From a virus, in IMG/VR virus record IMGVR_UViG_3300036715_000571, positions 1 through 28,580 of that record: 28,580 nt of DNA; one strand, 5' to 3'. This document shows positions 14,452 through 22,991 of this stretch, piece by piece; within the stretch, counting starts at the first letter, position 1; every line of letters starts with the position of its first letter. Both the position numbers and the translations under genes were made by a program. The notes below the pieces were generated by a model, which saw only the letters and a list, made by a program, of their open reading frames with translations, was not told the origin of the DNA and did not search any database.

Positions 14452-17400
14452 TGGCTAGTATACCTGTTATCGTCTGGCAAATTATCGTTGTGGTTGTCTC
14501 GGCAATCTACCAACAGCAACAAGCCGCTGCCGCCAGACAGCGCATGGAAGAAGCTGCACGCGTTGCTGCGGAAGCCCGCAAAGGCTTTGAAACAGTCACC
14601 GAAGCAACTGTCGTATCATTACCTATTGTGTATGGTAAAGCGTTGGTAGGTGGCTCACGCGTATATCACGCTACCGCAGGTAACTTCCGTTATATCCAGA
14701 GCCAGTACGATAAGTCCTTTAACGTTGGACCAGATGCAGTCGCAGGAAGCTCTTATACGTCTTATGTCCCAGTTACCGACCCTGTAACAGGTGACGTTAC
14801 ACAGACCAGTGTCACGACAAATGTACCTGCAATCCCTGCGGGATCGTTTGTGGCAGATATTGAGGGTACGCATAATGAAATGCTTTTCTATCAGCAAGCG
14901 TTATGTATTGGACCGATTCAATCCTGCCAAGACGTTATTATTAATGGCAATATGACGATTAACTCTGAATTGATCTCTTCCTACAATACTACACGTACTG
15001 CAGATGGCATCGAGGGTGTTTGGACGTTCAATTACCAGCACCAACGTCAGATCAAGGCGGCTTTTAGGACAGATGTACATTTCAACGGTGGCGCAGATAA
15101 GCTATTTGCTTACAACTGCCCTGACCGCTCTTCAGCCACATTCACAGGGCTTGCATATGCATCTACCTATATTCGCTTAGATAGAGACAACCCTCAGTTT
15201 AATGCAATACCTTCTGTGCAATATATGATCGAAGGTCGAAAGGTTAGAACCTCATCCAACGGAGTGCTCAGCAGTACATTAGTCTACTCTAATAACCCTG
15301 CGTGGTGTCTACTGGACTATCTGCTTGATGCTAACTATGGGCGTGGCTTGAAGACTTCTGAGGTTAATCTCAGCAGCTTTGAATCGGCAGCGGCAGTGTG
15401 TGACAAGGTCGTAATACAGAATGCTCCAGTGGGTGGATACTTTTACCAGCCGTCTGATAAGTCCAGAGATGTCCACACACGTAACATTCCTTTGTTTGAA
15501 TGTAACGTGATGCTAGATACTGAGAAGGCAGTGCGCGACAATGTGAAGACGCTAGTTGAGACAATGCCGGGTGCTTCATTGACCTGGGTACAAGGACAGT
15601 ACAAGCTTAACCTGCAGTATCCTGTTGCAAGTGAGAGTCCCGTATTAGCTGCGGTATTGACAGATGACGATATTGTGTTAGGTTCTCAAGTAGACATTAC
15701 GTGGCCTTCTGCAGCTACTCGTCTGAACAATTGTACGGTACGCTTCCACGATGAGTCTGGCTCTTTTAAAGAAGCATCCGCATCATGGCCACCTAAGCGC
15801 ACTGAGACACGTTTCATCGGTGGCGGTGGTAAATTCTACCAACCAGCGAGTGATGCAGGTACGGGTGGTTGGACGTCCCCTACAATGCAATACGCGGTAT
15901 GGGAGGGGCCTAGCTACCAAGGTAATTGTACGTTGACTTATAAGCTTGCTGTCAGAGTGTCTGGCGCATACACCTTAAAGATTGCAGCTGACGATATAGG
16001 CTCACTGAGCATTGACGGAGTTGGGCAATTTGCGGTGGTAAATCCCCCAGACGGTCGCAGATCTTGGCAAAGCGGTATATTAAATGGTGCGTACCAAGAC
16101 TACGCAACAACGTACACAGTTAATCTTAACGCTAACCAAGTGTATACGATTACTGTCAGTGGCAATAACAATCTGGACGGCAATAACTCTAGTGTTGTCA
16201 ACAATGCCTCTGGCAAGAACGTTCCAGGTGACAGCTCAACATACGTCAACGCAAACCCAGCTGGTGTCGCAGCAATATTGTCGTTAGCTTCCAATGGGAA
16301 TGTGGTATGGACAACTCGTAGTGTTGCATACTCTGATCTTCGTCTCCTACCGGTGACGGATACAATCTACCAACAGCTTTTAACTGAAGACAACGGAAGC
16401 CAGCTCGAGAGAGATACTTTCCAAGACGGCATCACTGATTACTACCACGCATTGGCGATGGCAGAAGAGTCCGTACGTACGTCGCGTACTGCCTTTACTG
16501 TCAAGTTTGAGTATGTGCTAAAAGACCGCTACTTAGAACCGGGTGACTTTATTTCGTTGACAAGCAGTGACTTGAACTTGGCGAACGCTGTGCTGAGGGT
16601 CAATGAAGTGACACTGAAAGAAGGCGCGTCCTGTGAGGTTGTGGCAACACGCTTTGATTGGACACAGCTGTCATGGAATGTTGATGATAATAAGTGGTTA
16701 TCGCCAACAAACCCCTTCGTGGGAAATGCACTGCCGGCACCTGTTTACTTAAATTACACGTTGAAAGTAGGCGGTGACAGTTTACCATCGGATTCTGCCG
16801 GTCGATTAGATTGGAACAAAGTTTCCGATGTACGTGTGGTCGAGTACAAGCTGTACTTCCACGAAATTTCAAACGTTGATGCAAGTGGACAACCTGTGTT
16901 TGAGGAGATATACCGTACTTCAAACAACAGCTACATACTGCCTAACATGGGTGCGGTGGTTGGGGTGTTTGGTGTACGCTCTGTATCTGGTACAGGTGCG
17001 GTGTCAGCAATGACTGTTAGCAGCAGTAAGGGCGCGTCACTGTGGTATGACCCTACTGCGGTTGTATTACTCACATGCGAGCCACCTACTATCAGCATCA
17101 TGGCAGATATCACAGGATCAGTCACATCTACCGCCTACGCTGCTGCCAAAACTGCAATCACAGTAACAAGAAATGGTGCTGACGAGACTCACTTGTGGAC
17201 AGTGCGGTCGTCTGCTACAACAGGTGTCGCTGGTGAGATCTTAAAGACTTCTGCAGGTACTTACTACCATGTCACTAGCTTTGATTCTACACTGCAGACT
17301 GCCACAGTGCCATTAATTGCTACACGCGACGGTTTCATGTCAGTACAAGGTAGCGTGTCACTTCAAAAGGTACTGGGTGTTACAAGCGCGTGTGCGGGTG

Positions 17401-19691
17401 CTGAGAATCCTACCAAGCCTGCTAGCGTCTCCGCCAGCGGTGCAATGGGGGTGATCGTTCTAACATGGCCAAGTGTGGTTTATAAGAAGCACGGCTATAC
17501 AGAGATATGGGCTAGTACGACTAACGATTTTAAAACTGCGCAATATGCCGGTCAGACCTCAGGGGCTTATTTCAACTACGTAGCACCTATTACCTCGACC
17601 GCACCTACCGCGTCGGGTGTTGCAACAGGGGCTGCTTCTGGCAACATTAGCGGAGGTTCAGTAGCTGTGACCGCTGCGCTGCCTGCAACGGTAACTGCAC
17701 CTATCGCCTTAGGGACGACAACTGTCTACTTCTGGTTACGAAACGTTTCGGCTTGTAATCTCGGAGCTAGTGCATGGTCTGACGTAGTGACAGGTGTTAC
17801 CGATCCTTCCGTGGATACTATCGGTACTGTTATGACCAATAATGCCGCGTATTTTGTAAATCTCTTGGGATTAAACACTGCTGTCAAGCTGCTTACAGAC
17901 CTCGATGCAACTATTGGTGGTATCATCGGCAGTGCCAACAGGACACAGGAGGCAGGAAAGACGCTTTATGACTCTGTCACTACGGTTACAAACAAGGTTA
18001 CCGATCCAACGACAGGTTTGTCTAATACGTATAAACTCGCCAATGGTGCGTCTGTGGTGCTAGGTGACGCTAGCCTCGGACTCGTAAAGACTGTGAATGA
18101 TATCAATTATTCGATCACAAATTCAAGCGGTGCAGTAAACTCGTCTATAAAATCGCTACAAGACACCATCGGTACTACTACAGCCTCAGGCTCCGTGTTG
18201 TATCGTATCAATAACATTGAGACAACGTTTACATCCCCTACAGCATTGACCAGCTATGTTACCAACTCTACCTTGAACACAGCAATTTCAAATGAGGCAG
18301 GTTCTATTTCTCAAGCGATGTCGCAATTGGTTGCAGGAATGGGGCTGGTAGCTCATACATGCGTCATCAACGGTAGTGTTGACAGTACCAAGACTACGCA
18401 AAGTGCTTGTACTACTGCAGGTGGTGTTTGGACAGCAGATACCACAGGTACATGCTACATCAATGGTAGTGTTGACAGTACCAAGACTACGCAAAGTACT
18501 TGCACTACTGCAGGTGGTGTTTGGAAACCTAGTGTCTCTAGTACTATACAGCAGACTGCAGATGCACGTGTAGGATACTGCCAAATGACTACTGTTGCCA
18601 CTACCACTACTCCTGCCACTACTTACATTGACTGGAGCGCTACTAAAGACACTTGCACTGGTACTTGGGTTAAAGACCCTGTAACGTCATTGCAAAACTC
18701 AATGTCGATAACAAATGGCCTTACAAGTTATAGCTTTAGCCAAGCAGCTTCACTGATAGGTAGCCTGGGCTACGCTTATACTGTTAAACTCGCAAGCTCT
18801 ACAGGGGCTGTAACAGGCTTTGGCATGTATAGCGGTGGTACTACCAACGACAAGAGTCTAATAGTTTTCAATGCCGATAACTTTTACATCGCCAATAACA
18901 CCACCGCAGCCGCTACACTTGCGGGTGGCACAAGCCTCGCGAAAGATGCCACTACCTTGCCCTTCGCTATCCAGAAGGATGCAGACGATGTTACGCGTCT
19001 CTATATGCAGAACGCTTATATCAAGTCCGCCCAGATTGTAGATCTCAAGACAAACAACATAACGCTACAGCAAGCTATTTCGAACCAAGGCGTCACCGCA
19101 CTATCAAGCGGTAATATCCAAACTTCCAACTTCGTACCGGGGTCTGCTGGATGGCAGATTAAGTACGACGGGACAGCTGAGTTTAGCAACCTGACAGTAC
19201 GAACTGGCAACATTAGTGCTAACGCAGTTACGCGCTTTGCATCCGCAACAGGAGGTAGCGTAGCACCTAACGGTGTGTACAGCAGGCTACTCTCTGTAGC
19301 AATTTCGGCAGGTGCGCTAGGGATGAATGTCGTCGGAGCATTCAGCGGAAGAGCAGCTTACAGCTCTGGTACGAAAAAGATAGGGTATGTGGTACTACGA
19401 AGTTCTTCAGAGATACCAAGCGCTATCACATTTCCATTTAAAGACACCACGATAGACATCAGTCAATTACTCTATCTAGACCAGACAACAAATACTTTAA
19501 AGTACCAATACGATACAACCTCAGTGTTTGACACAAAGGCTATGTCCGCCTATACCGACCTGCCTTCATTCAGTTTTATGTCAGGACAAGAGAGCGCCAA
19601 GACATGGTATTATAGCGCTTGGGCATATGCCGAGGATGGTACGGTCGCCATTACAACATCTACAGTGAATCTGCTAGGGAGGATGCTATGA
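14451..19691 (+). CDS. J-like tail tip / host-specificity protein
   Basis: A 1746-residue protein ending the tail module. It begins with a hydrophobic helix (about residues 5-20) and a Gln/Ala/Arg-rich helix, then TVVSLPIVYGKALVGGSRVYH, a typical tip-protein N-terminal motif. Residues about 150-760 form the hub-like body. Inside it, about 446-620, is a likely PA14-type carbohydrate-binding insert with SGAYTLKIAADDIGSLSIDG at 504-523. Fibronectin-III-like segments follow near 763-863 and 990-1110. Residues 1303-1358 carry two near-identical cysteine-bearing repeats. Further on is a Thr/Ser-rich shaft and a C-terminal receptor-proximal region (GWQIKYDGTAEFSNLTVRTG near 1564-1583, a motif frequent in J C-termini). 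The protein probably determines receptor choice. The stop overlaps the next start (ATGA). Confidence 0.88.
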   Translation: MASIPVIVWQIIVVVVSAIYQQQQAAAARQRMEEAARVAAEARKGFETVTEATVVSLPIVYGKALVGGSRVYHATAGNFRYIQSQYDKSFNVGPDAVAGSSYTSYVPVTDPVTGDVTQTSVTTNVPAIPAGSFVADIEGTHNEMLFYQQALCIGPIQSCQDVIINGNMTINSELISSYNTTRTADGIEGVWTFNYQHQRQIKAAFRTDVHFNGGADKLFAYNCPDRSSATFTGLAYASTYIRLDRDNPQFNAIPSVQYMIEGRKVRTSSNGVLSSTLVYSNNPAWCLLDYLLDANYGRGLKTSEVNLSSFESAAAVCDKVVIQNAPVGGYFYQPSDKSRDVHTRNIPLFECNVMLDTEKAVRDNVKTLVETMPGASLTWVQGQYKLNLQYPVASESPVLAAVLTDDDIVLGSQVDITWPSAATRLNNCTVRFHDESGSFKEASASWPPKRTETRFIGGGGKFYQPASDAGTGGWTSPTMQYAVWEGPSYQGNCTLTYKLAVRVSGAYTLKIAADDIGSLSIDGVGQFAVVNPPDGRRSWQSGILNGAYQDYATTYTVNLNANQVYTITVSGNNNLDGNNSSVVNNASGKNVPGDSSTYVNANPAGVAAILSLASNGNVVWTTRSVAYSDLRLLPVTDTIYQQLLTEDNGSQLERDTFQDGITDYYHALAMAEESVRTSRTAFTVKFEYVLKDRYLEPGDFISLTSSDLNLANAVLRVNEVTLKEGASCEVVATRFDWTQLSWNVDDNKWLSPTNPFVGNALPAPVYLNYTLKVGGDSLPSDSAGRLDWNKVSDVRVVEYKLYFHEISNVDASGQPVFEEIYRTSNNSYILPNMGAVVGVFGVRSVSGTGAVSAMTVSSSKGASLWYDPTAVVLLTCEPPTISIMADITGSVTSTAYAAAKTAITVTRNGADETHLWTVRSSATTGVAGEILKTSAGTYYHVTSFDSTLQTATVPLIATRDGFMSVQGSVSLQKVLGVTSACAGAENPTKPASVSASGAMGVIVLTWPSVVYKKHGYTEIWASTTNDFKTAQYAGQTSGAYFNYVAPITSTAPTASGVATGAASGNISGGSVAVTAALPATVTAPIALGTTTVYFWLRNVSACNLGASAWSDVVTGVTDPSVDTIGTVMTNNAAYFVNLLGLNTAVKLLTDLDATIGGIIGSANRTQEAGKTLYDSVTTVTNKVTDPTTGLSNTYKLANGASVVLGDASLGLVKTVNDINYSITNSSGAVNSSIKSLQDTIGTTTASGSVLYRINNIETTFTSPTALTSYVTNSTLNTAISNEAGSISQAMSQLVAGMGLVAHTCVINGSVDSTKTTQSACTTAGGVWTADTTGTCYINGSVDSTKTTQSTCTTAGGVWKPSVSSTIQQTADARVGYCQMTTVATTTTPATTYIDWSATKDTCTGTWVKDPVTSLQNSMSITNGLTSYSFSQAASLIGSLGYAYTVKLASSTGAVTGFGMYSGGTTNDKSLIVFNADNFYIANNTTAAATLAGGTSLAKDATTLPFAIQKDADDVTRLYMQNAYIKSAQIVDLKTNNITLQQAISNQGVTALSSGNIQTSNFVPGSAGWQIKYDGTAEFSNLTVRTGNISANAVTRFASATGGSVAPNGVYSRLLSVAISAGALGMNVVGAFSGRAAYSSGTKKIGYVVLRSSSEIPSAITFPFKDTTIDISQLLYLDQTTNTLKYQYDTTSVFDTKAMSAYTDLPSFSFMSGQESAKTWYYSAWAYAEDGTVAITTSTVNLLGRML
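18357..18525 (+). repeat. Tandem 93-bp repeat within the tip protein gene
   Basis: Copies at 18357-18432 and 18450-18525 are offset by 93 bases (31 codons) and nearly identical; the few differences are mostly synonymous or single substitutions (such as GCT/ACT). Each encodes C-x-INGSVDSTKTTQS-x-CTTAGGVW, a two-cysteine motif ending in Trp. A third, diverged unit may follow (GYCQ ... DTCTGTW, about 18577-18668). Confidence 0.85.
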
Positions 19692-20005
19692 GTACTTATT
19701 ATATAACAGACGCAAATGGTTATTTGGTTCAGAGTGGCATGGGTCAGCCGCCCCGTTTGGAGGACGGATGGTCTCTATACGAGGGTGTGCCAGACGTTGC
19801 CCTGGTCAGCCGCACAGAGGAGCATGTAAAGGCATCGCTATATAGAGACTACGCATCGTATCGTATGCATGAGTATCCTCCAATTGGTGACCAACTAGAT
19901 GCTCTGTGGAAGCTTATCATGGCTAACCAAGATAAGATTGACTTGGCAGCGGCCGCACCCTTGCTATCTGCGGTACAAGCTGTTAAGGAGAAGTACCCCA
20001 AGTGA
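19688..20005 (+). CDS. Small tail-fibre-associated protein
   Basis: A 105-residue protein. The ATG at 19688 overlaps the tip gene stop (ATGA) and has GGGAGGA upstream; longer in-frame starts lie inside the tip gene without a site. The N-terminal YYITDANGYLVQSGMG and the motif MHEYPPIGDQLDALWKLI followed by a helix are shared with many small phage proteins encoded after tail fibres (YP-i-dQLDalwk). Their precise role is unproven; attachment to or folding of the tip fibre is the usual suggestion. The C-terminus (LLSAVQAVKEKYPK) is helical. It is coupled by GTGA to the next gene. Confidence 0.75.
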   Translation: MSTYYITDANGYLVQSGMGQPPRLEDGWSLYEGVPDVALVSRTEEHVKASLYRDYASYRMHEYPPIGDQLDALWKLIMANQDKIDLAAAAPLLSAVQAVKEKYPK

Positions 20006-20451
20006 TACGTGATGCGATGTCTCAGGCAGATTTAAAAGTCTGCCTGGAGATGTATAAGTCTATTAATGATGAGACGTTCATCCACGTAGACGATACTTTT
20101 GCACTTAAGCAGCTGCGTGAGTTTACAAAGCTACCTAGCGTACACGGTGGCTTTTACTTGAGCGTTGAAGAGCACCGTATCGTAGGGTGGATGGCGTACC
20201 ATGTTACTCGATCGAAATATGGTGGTGAGCTGCAAGTAGTGCAACACGTGTGTGGTGTAGCTCCTAGGGGCTTAGCAGGTATACGTGTGCAGTCAGAGCT
20301 ACACGAAGAACTTATTAGGCGAGCATATCTCGTTAATGCCGTTAGTGTAGTCTCTTCCGGAAACCCTTATGACACCTCTTTCGTATTCGCAAGGGTACTC
20401 GAGCGCCAGGGTTGGAAGCGGAGAGGCTTCATGGCGATTTATGAACTATAA
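20002..20451 (+). CDS. GNAT-like acetyltransferase-fold protein
   Basis: A 149-residue protein starting with GTG inside GTGA overlap; AAGGAG lies about ten bases upstream. The order of elements fits a compact GNAT fold: N-terminal helices, HGGFYLSVEEHRIVGWMAYHV (beta strands 2-4), LQVVQHVCGVAPRGLAG (strand 4 into the acetyl-CoA loop, with an R-G similar to the family R/Q-x-x-G-x-G/A motif), a helix to about residue 113, VSVVSSGNPYD, and FARVLERQGWKRRGFMAIYEL, typical of the GNAT C-terminus. The strict G-x-G loop is degenerate, so activity is uncertain. Substrate unknown. It is encoded between tail and lysis genes, hence probably expressed late. Confidence 0.6.
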   Translation: MIRDAMSQADLKVCLEMYKSINDETFIHVDDTFALKQLREFTKLPSVHGGFYLSVEEHRIVGWMAYHVTRSKYGGELQVVQHVCGVAPRGLAGIRVQSELHEELIRRAYLVNAVSVVSSGNPYDTSFVFARVLERQGWKRRGFMAIYEL

Positions 20452-20466
20452 TAACATGGAGGTGTA

Positions 20467-20829
20467 ATGTCACAACAGGACTTTACGCAAGGTGAGTCGA
20501 ATCCTCGGAGACGAGAGGGTGACGCCTCACTTGTCCGATTAGAGATGGGGTTAGCGAACGTTGTAGAAAAGTTGGCAGACATGTCAGAGCGGCTACAGGT
20601 AGTCCAAAAGCATGAACTAGCAATTTTGAACTTACAACAAACCAAGGAGCAACAGCAAAAGAGCATTGAAAGTTTGACTGATGCAATTCACAATTTGACA
20701 GATAAGTTAGGGCAGCTATCTATAAGATTCTTAACAGGTATTGCATGGGTTGCAGGGGCGTCTGCTGTAATCTTTATTATGTATGTGCTGCTCAATTCCG
20801 GCTGGATACATGTAGGGGGCGCAAAATGA
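20467..20829 (+). CDS. Coiled-coil membrane protein with one C-terminal span
   Basis: A 120-residue protein with GGAGG before the ATG. The N-terminus is charged (SNPRRREGD), residues about 25-85 form a heptad-like helix rich in Leu, Gln and Glu (KLADMSERLQVVQKHELA, QQKSIESLTDAIHNLTDKLG), and residues about 88-110 form one membrane span (FLTGIAWVAGASAVIFIMYV). This C-tail-anchored topology is seen in phage proteins near the lysis genes, including some class III holin-like or antiholin proteins, but no family is recognised. It is coupled by ATGA to the next membrane protein. Confidence 0.7.
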   Translation: MSQQDFTQGESNPRRREGDASLVRLEMGLANVVEKLADMSERLQVVQKHELAILNLQQTKEQQQKSIESLTDAIHNLTDKLGQLSIRFLTGIAWVAGASAVIFIMYVLLNSGWIHVGGAK

Positions 20830-21338
20830 GTCAATTGGACATTGCTGCGCGTAGGTTTGATCTCTGGGTTAAAGGTCTCCTTATCATGTCTGTGCTGGCA
20901 GTAGCTGGCGCAGGTGCTTTATTTCATCACTGGTACTATGCACCTGATCCTTTGTATGTAGATTACCCTGAAGGAGATAATCATTGGTCACAGTGTTTTG
21001 AAAGGAAATTTCCACTCGCTAGAATGGTGAAATCTGATGCAGACTTAGAGATCGCTATCAAAGGGTACTGGTGGAACATAGACGGTATCGATGATGTCGC
21101 AGGTAAGCTAAACGAAGTACCCGCTGACTACACACACTACTCGCTTACTGCAGGTACAGATCAAGAGTTTACTTTTCCAAAAACAGTGCCTGCAATAATT
21201 GGATTCGGACGATATAGGTACCGACCGCAAGCTACCTACCGCGTCAACCCTATCAAGACTATTGTAAGGGATCTACCTGTACAGTATGTAAACGTAGTCT
21301 GCGACTATGATATCGTAAAACACGGGGCAATGCCATGA
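20826..21338 (+). CDS. Single-span membrane protein with periplasmic domain, unknown
   Basis: A 170-residue protein. The ATG at 20826 is in an ATGA overlap, and CATGTAGGGGG lies before it. Residues about 15-36 form a membrane span (VKGLLIMSVLAVAGAGALF); the preceding Arg/Lys residues favour an N-in topology, putting about 130 residues in the periplasm. That domain contains HWSQCFERKFPLARM, GYWWNIDGIDDVAG and RYRYRPQATYRVNP, with two cysteines (QCFE and VVCDY) that could form a disulfide. No family is recognised. Position in a chain of envelope proteins suggests an envelope function, but none is shown. Confidence 0.7.
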   Translation: MSQLDIAARRFDLWVKGLLIMSVLAVAGAGALFHHWYYAPDPLYVDYPEGDNHWSQCFERKFPLARMVKSDADLEIAIKGYWWNIDGIDDVAGKLNEVPADYTHYSLTAGTDQEFTFPKTVPAIIGFGRYRYRPQATYRVNPIKTIVRDLPVQYVNVVCDYDIVKHGAMP

Positions 21339-21472
21339 TAGAGTTGGTATTGAGTGTAGGCTTTACAGTGTGGTTCTGGGGTACAGCTACTGGATTTATT
21401 CAGCCACTACCTCATGTAGACACATCAACACAACAAGAGGAAATTATATATGGCAAAGATTCTACTAACTAG
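21335..21472 (+). CDS. 45-residue membrane protein, nested start
   Basis: The ATG at 21335 overlaps the previous stop (ATGA). Translation gives 45 residues: MIELVLSVGFTVWFWGTATG and then a polar tail rich in Thr, Gln and Glu. Residues about 3-23 form one hydrophobic span. The last 23 bases overlap the start of the outer-membrane protein gene in another frame, so translational coupling is likely. No separate strong ribosome binding site is present. Function unknown; it continues the run of small membrane proteins before the lysis genes. Confidence 0.6.
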   Translation: MIELVLSVGFTVWFWGTATGFIQPLPHVDTSTQQEEIIYGKDSTN

Positions 21473-22076
21473 TTTCTTATTTCTACTGATGACTTTTTCA
21501 GCTCAGGCTGCTGTAACAGAGTCTTCGTTTTCGTACCTGACAGGTAATGGCTTCGTTTCAGGAGACCCTTCTAGAAATACCTATAGGTTTGACACACTTA
21601 CTATAGGAGAATATGGTGTTATTTACGGACGTGCCGACACTACCAGCTTTGACGACGCTAATGCTTCTGTCACTACTCGTCTTATTGGTCATCTGGGTAA
21701 AGGCTTCCATCTGTCGGCAAATCTGCAAAATCAAAAGGGGCTTGACGTCAGTGCCGTCGGAGGTGGCTTTAGTCACTTTGGAGCACAGAGCTTCAGTGTG
21801 GATGTGTCCAAGATGTCCTCCAACTACTACGGAGACGGTACACACCTCTTCATATTTGGAGCTTCTGAGTTTGGTGGCAGCTTCAAGGTCGACGGCTTCA
21901 TCGAGGTGTTGTATCCTGAAAAAGGACAAGACGTATACTTCGCGCAACCTGCGATAAGCTACGTTGTAAATAAGACATTCTCAGTTGGCCTGGAGAAGCA
22001 GCTCTACCTCAATAAGAACGGGGTGTACAATTTGAACGAAGATGTTACTCAATTACGACTAAAGGTGGTGTTCTAA
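21450..22076 (+). CDS. Outer-membrane beta-barrel protein
   Basis: A 208-residue protein with AGAGGAAA before the ATG. It opens with a clear Sec signal peptide (MAKILLTSFLFLLMTFSAQA, cut after AQA). The mature part alternates polar and hydrophobic residues in strands with aromatic edges: YRFDTLTIGEYGVIYGRAD, TTRLIGHLGKGFHLSANLQ, SFKVDGFIEVLY, FAQPAISYVVNKTFSVGLE, and ends TQLRLKVVF, a C-terminal Phe beta-signal for the BAM machinery. The pattern suggests about ten strands and recalls Tsx/OmpK-type barrels, though I could not test this. A barrel encoded between tail and lysis genes is unusual and may act in superinfection exclusion, receptor masking or release. The stop overlaps the next start (TAATG). 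Confidence 0.75.
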   Translation: MAKILLTSFLFLLMTFSAQAAVTESSFSYLTGNGFVSGDPSRNTYRFDTLTIGEYGVIYGRADTTSFDDANASVTTRLIGHLGKGFHLSANLQNQKGLDVSAVGGGFSHFGAQSFSVDVSKMSSNYYGDGTHLFIFGASEFGGSFKVDGFIEVLYPEKGQDVYFAQPAISYVVNKTFSVGLEKQLYLNKNGVYNLNEDVTQLRLKVVF

Positions 22077-22387
22077 TGCGTTATCTAGATATTATTAAGG
22101 ATGGAAGAATCTACCTGCTACTGATACCTGCGCTTGCTGTGCTTTCAACAGATGTCAACTTGTTGCTTAGTATTTTGTTCATAAGCTCTGCTGCGCTTAT
22201 TATTGCGGTGTTCGTGCATCTAATTCGCAGAATCTTGATTAAAGATGCCGATATGGGTGATGCAGCTAAACTCGCTATGACAACGCCTACAGGCTCAGCC
22301 ATTATACATGCTGGTGTGAGCGTTATGCTAGGTTTGATGTTTATCGGCATGGCAATCTGGCTATCAGGTGGTGGCCATGGCGGTTGA
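22076..22387 (+). CDS. Putative holin
   Basis: A 103-residue membrane protein with three predicted spans, about 11-25, 28-50 and 74-96. Between spans two and three is an amphipathic segment RRILIKDADMGDAAKLAMTTP. A Gly/His-rich tail ends the protein. The size, span number and place directly before an SLT endolysin match class I-type holins, which form inner-membrane lesions to release endolysin. No charged N-terminal dual-start motif is visible. The end overlaps the endolysin start by 11 bases. The holin role is inferred from context and topology. Confidence 0.65.
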   Translation: MRYLDIIKDGRIYLLLIPALAVLSTDVNLLLSILFISSAALIIAVFVHLIRRILIKDADMGDAAKLAMTTPTGSAIIHAGVSVMLGLMFIGMAIWLSGGGHGG

Positions 22388-22991
22388 TCTGCCGCCCAAC
22401 GCGCTCCTATACTACCCGATGCTACAACAAGAAGTGCATGCACATTGGAGTGAAGCACCTAGTGTTCCATTTCTTGGTGCGCAAGTCGAACAAGAGACTT
22501 GCATTAGCCTGAAGAGTAAGGGTTGCTGGAACCCGCGTACAGAGCTTAAGACTGACAGGGAGTATGGCTTTGGCTTGTCACAGCTTACCGTCACTGATAA
22601 GTTTAATAACTTCACAGCGGCTAAGGGCTGGGACAAGTCTCTGGCAGATTGGCAATGGGAAGACAGGTACAACCCTAAATACCAATTGAGGGCACTTGTA
22701 ATCTATATGCGTGATCTGTCTTCCAAGATAATTGGCGCGAGTACTCCTGCAGACCGCTATGCATTCACACTTAGTGCCTATAATGGTGGATTAGGTGGCG
22801 TTTTGAGAGACAGAGCTTTGTGTACTGCAACGCCAGGTTGCGATTCTAGTAAATGGAAAGGCAATGTGGCTAACGTCAGCTTTCGATCCAAGACAGCAGT
22901 CAAGGGGTATGCTCAGAGCTTCTTTGGAATCAACAGAGGCTACGTGGTGAATGTAATGGAGATTCGTTATAAAAAGTATGAGGACTTATAA
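22377..22991 (+). CDS. Endolysin, SLT-type lytic transglycosylase
   Basis: A 204-residue protein. The ATG at 22377 is preferred, with AGGTGG five bases upstream; GTG at 22368 would add only three residues. It has no signal peptide, so it needs the holin. Family landmarks appear in order: AQVEQETCIS (residues 35-44, with the catalytic Glu position of the E-S motif, probably Glu40), YGFGLSQLT (the GLMQ-like motif), YQLRALVIYMRDL (helix after the motif) and FTLSAYNGG (the AYNAG motif). These identify a lysozyme-fold transglycosylase cutting the MurNAc-GlcNAc bond with 1,6-anhydro product. Four Cys residues (CISLKSKGC and CTATPGC) may form disulfides. The stop overlaps the Rz-like start by one base. 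Confidence 0.9.
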   Translation: MAVDLPPNALLYYPMLQQEVHAHWSEAPSVPFLGAQVEQETCISLKSKGCWNPRTELKTDREYGFGLSQLTVTDKFNNFTAAKGWDKSLADWQWEDRYNPKYQLRALVIYMRDLSSKIIGASTPADRYAFTLSAYNGGLGGVLRDRALCTATPGCDSSKWKGNVANVSFRSKTAVKGYAQSFFGINRGYVVNVMEIRYKKYEDL

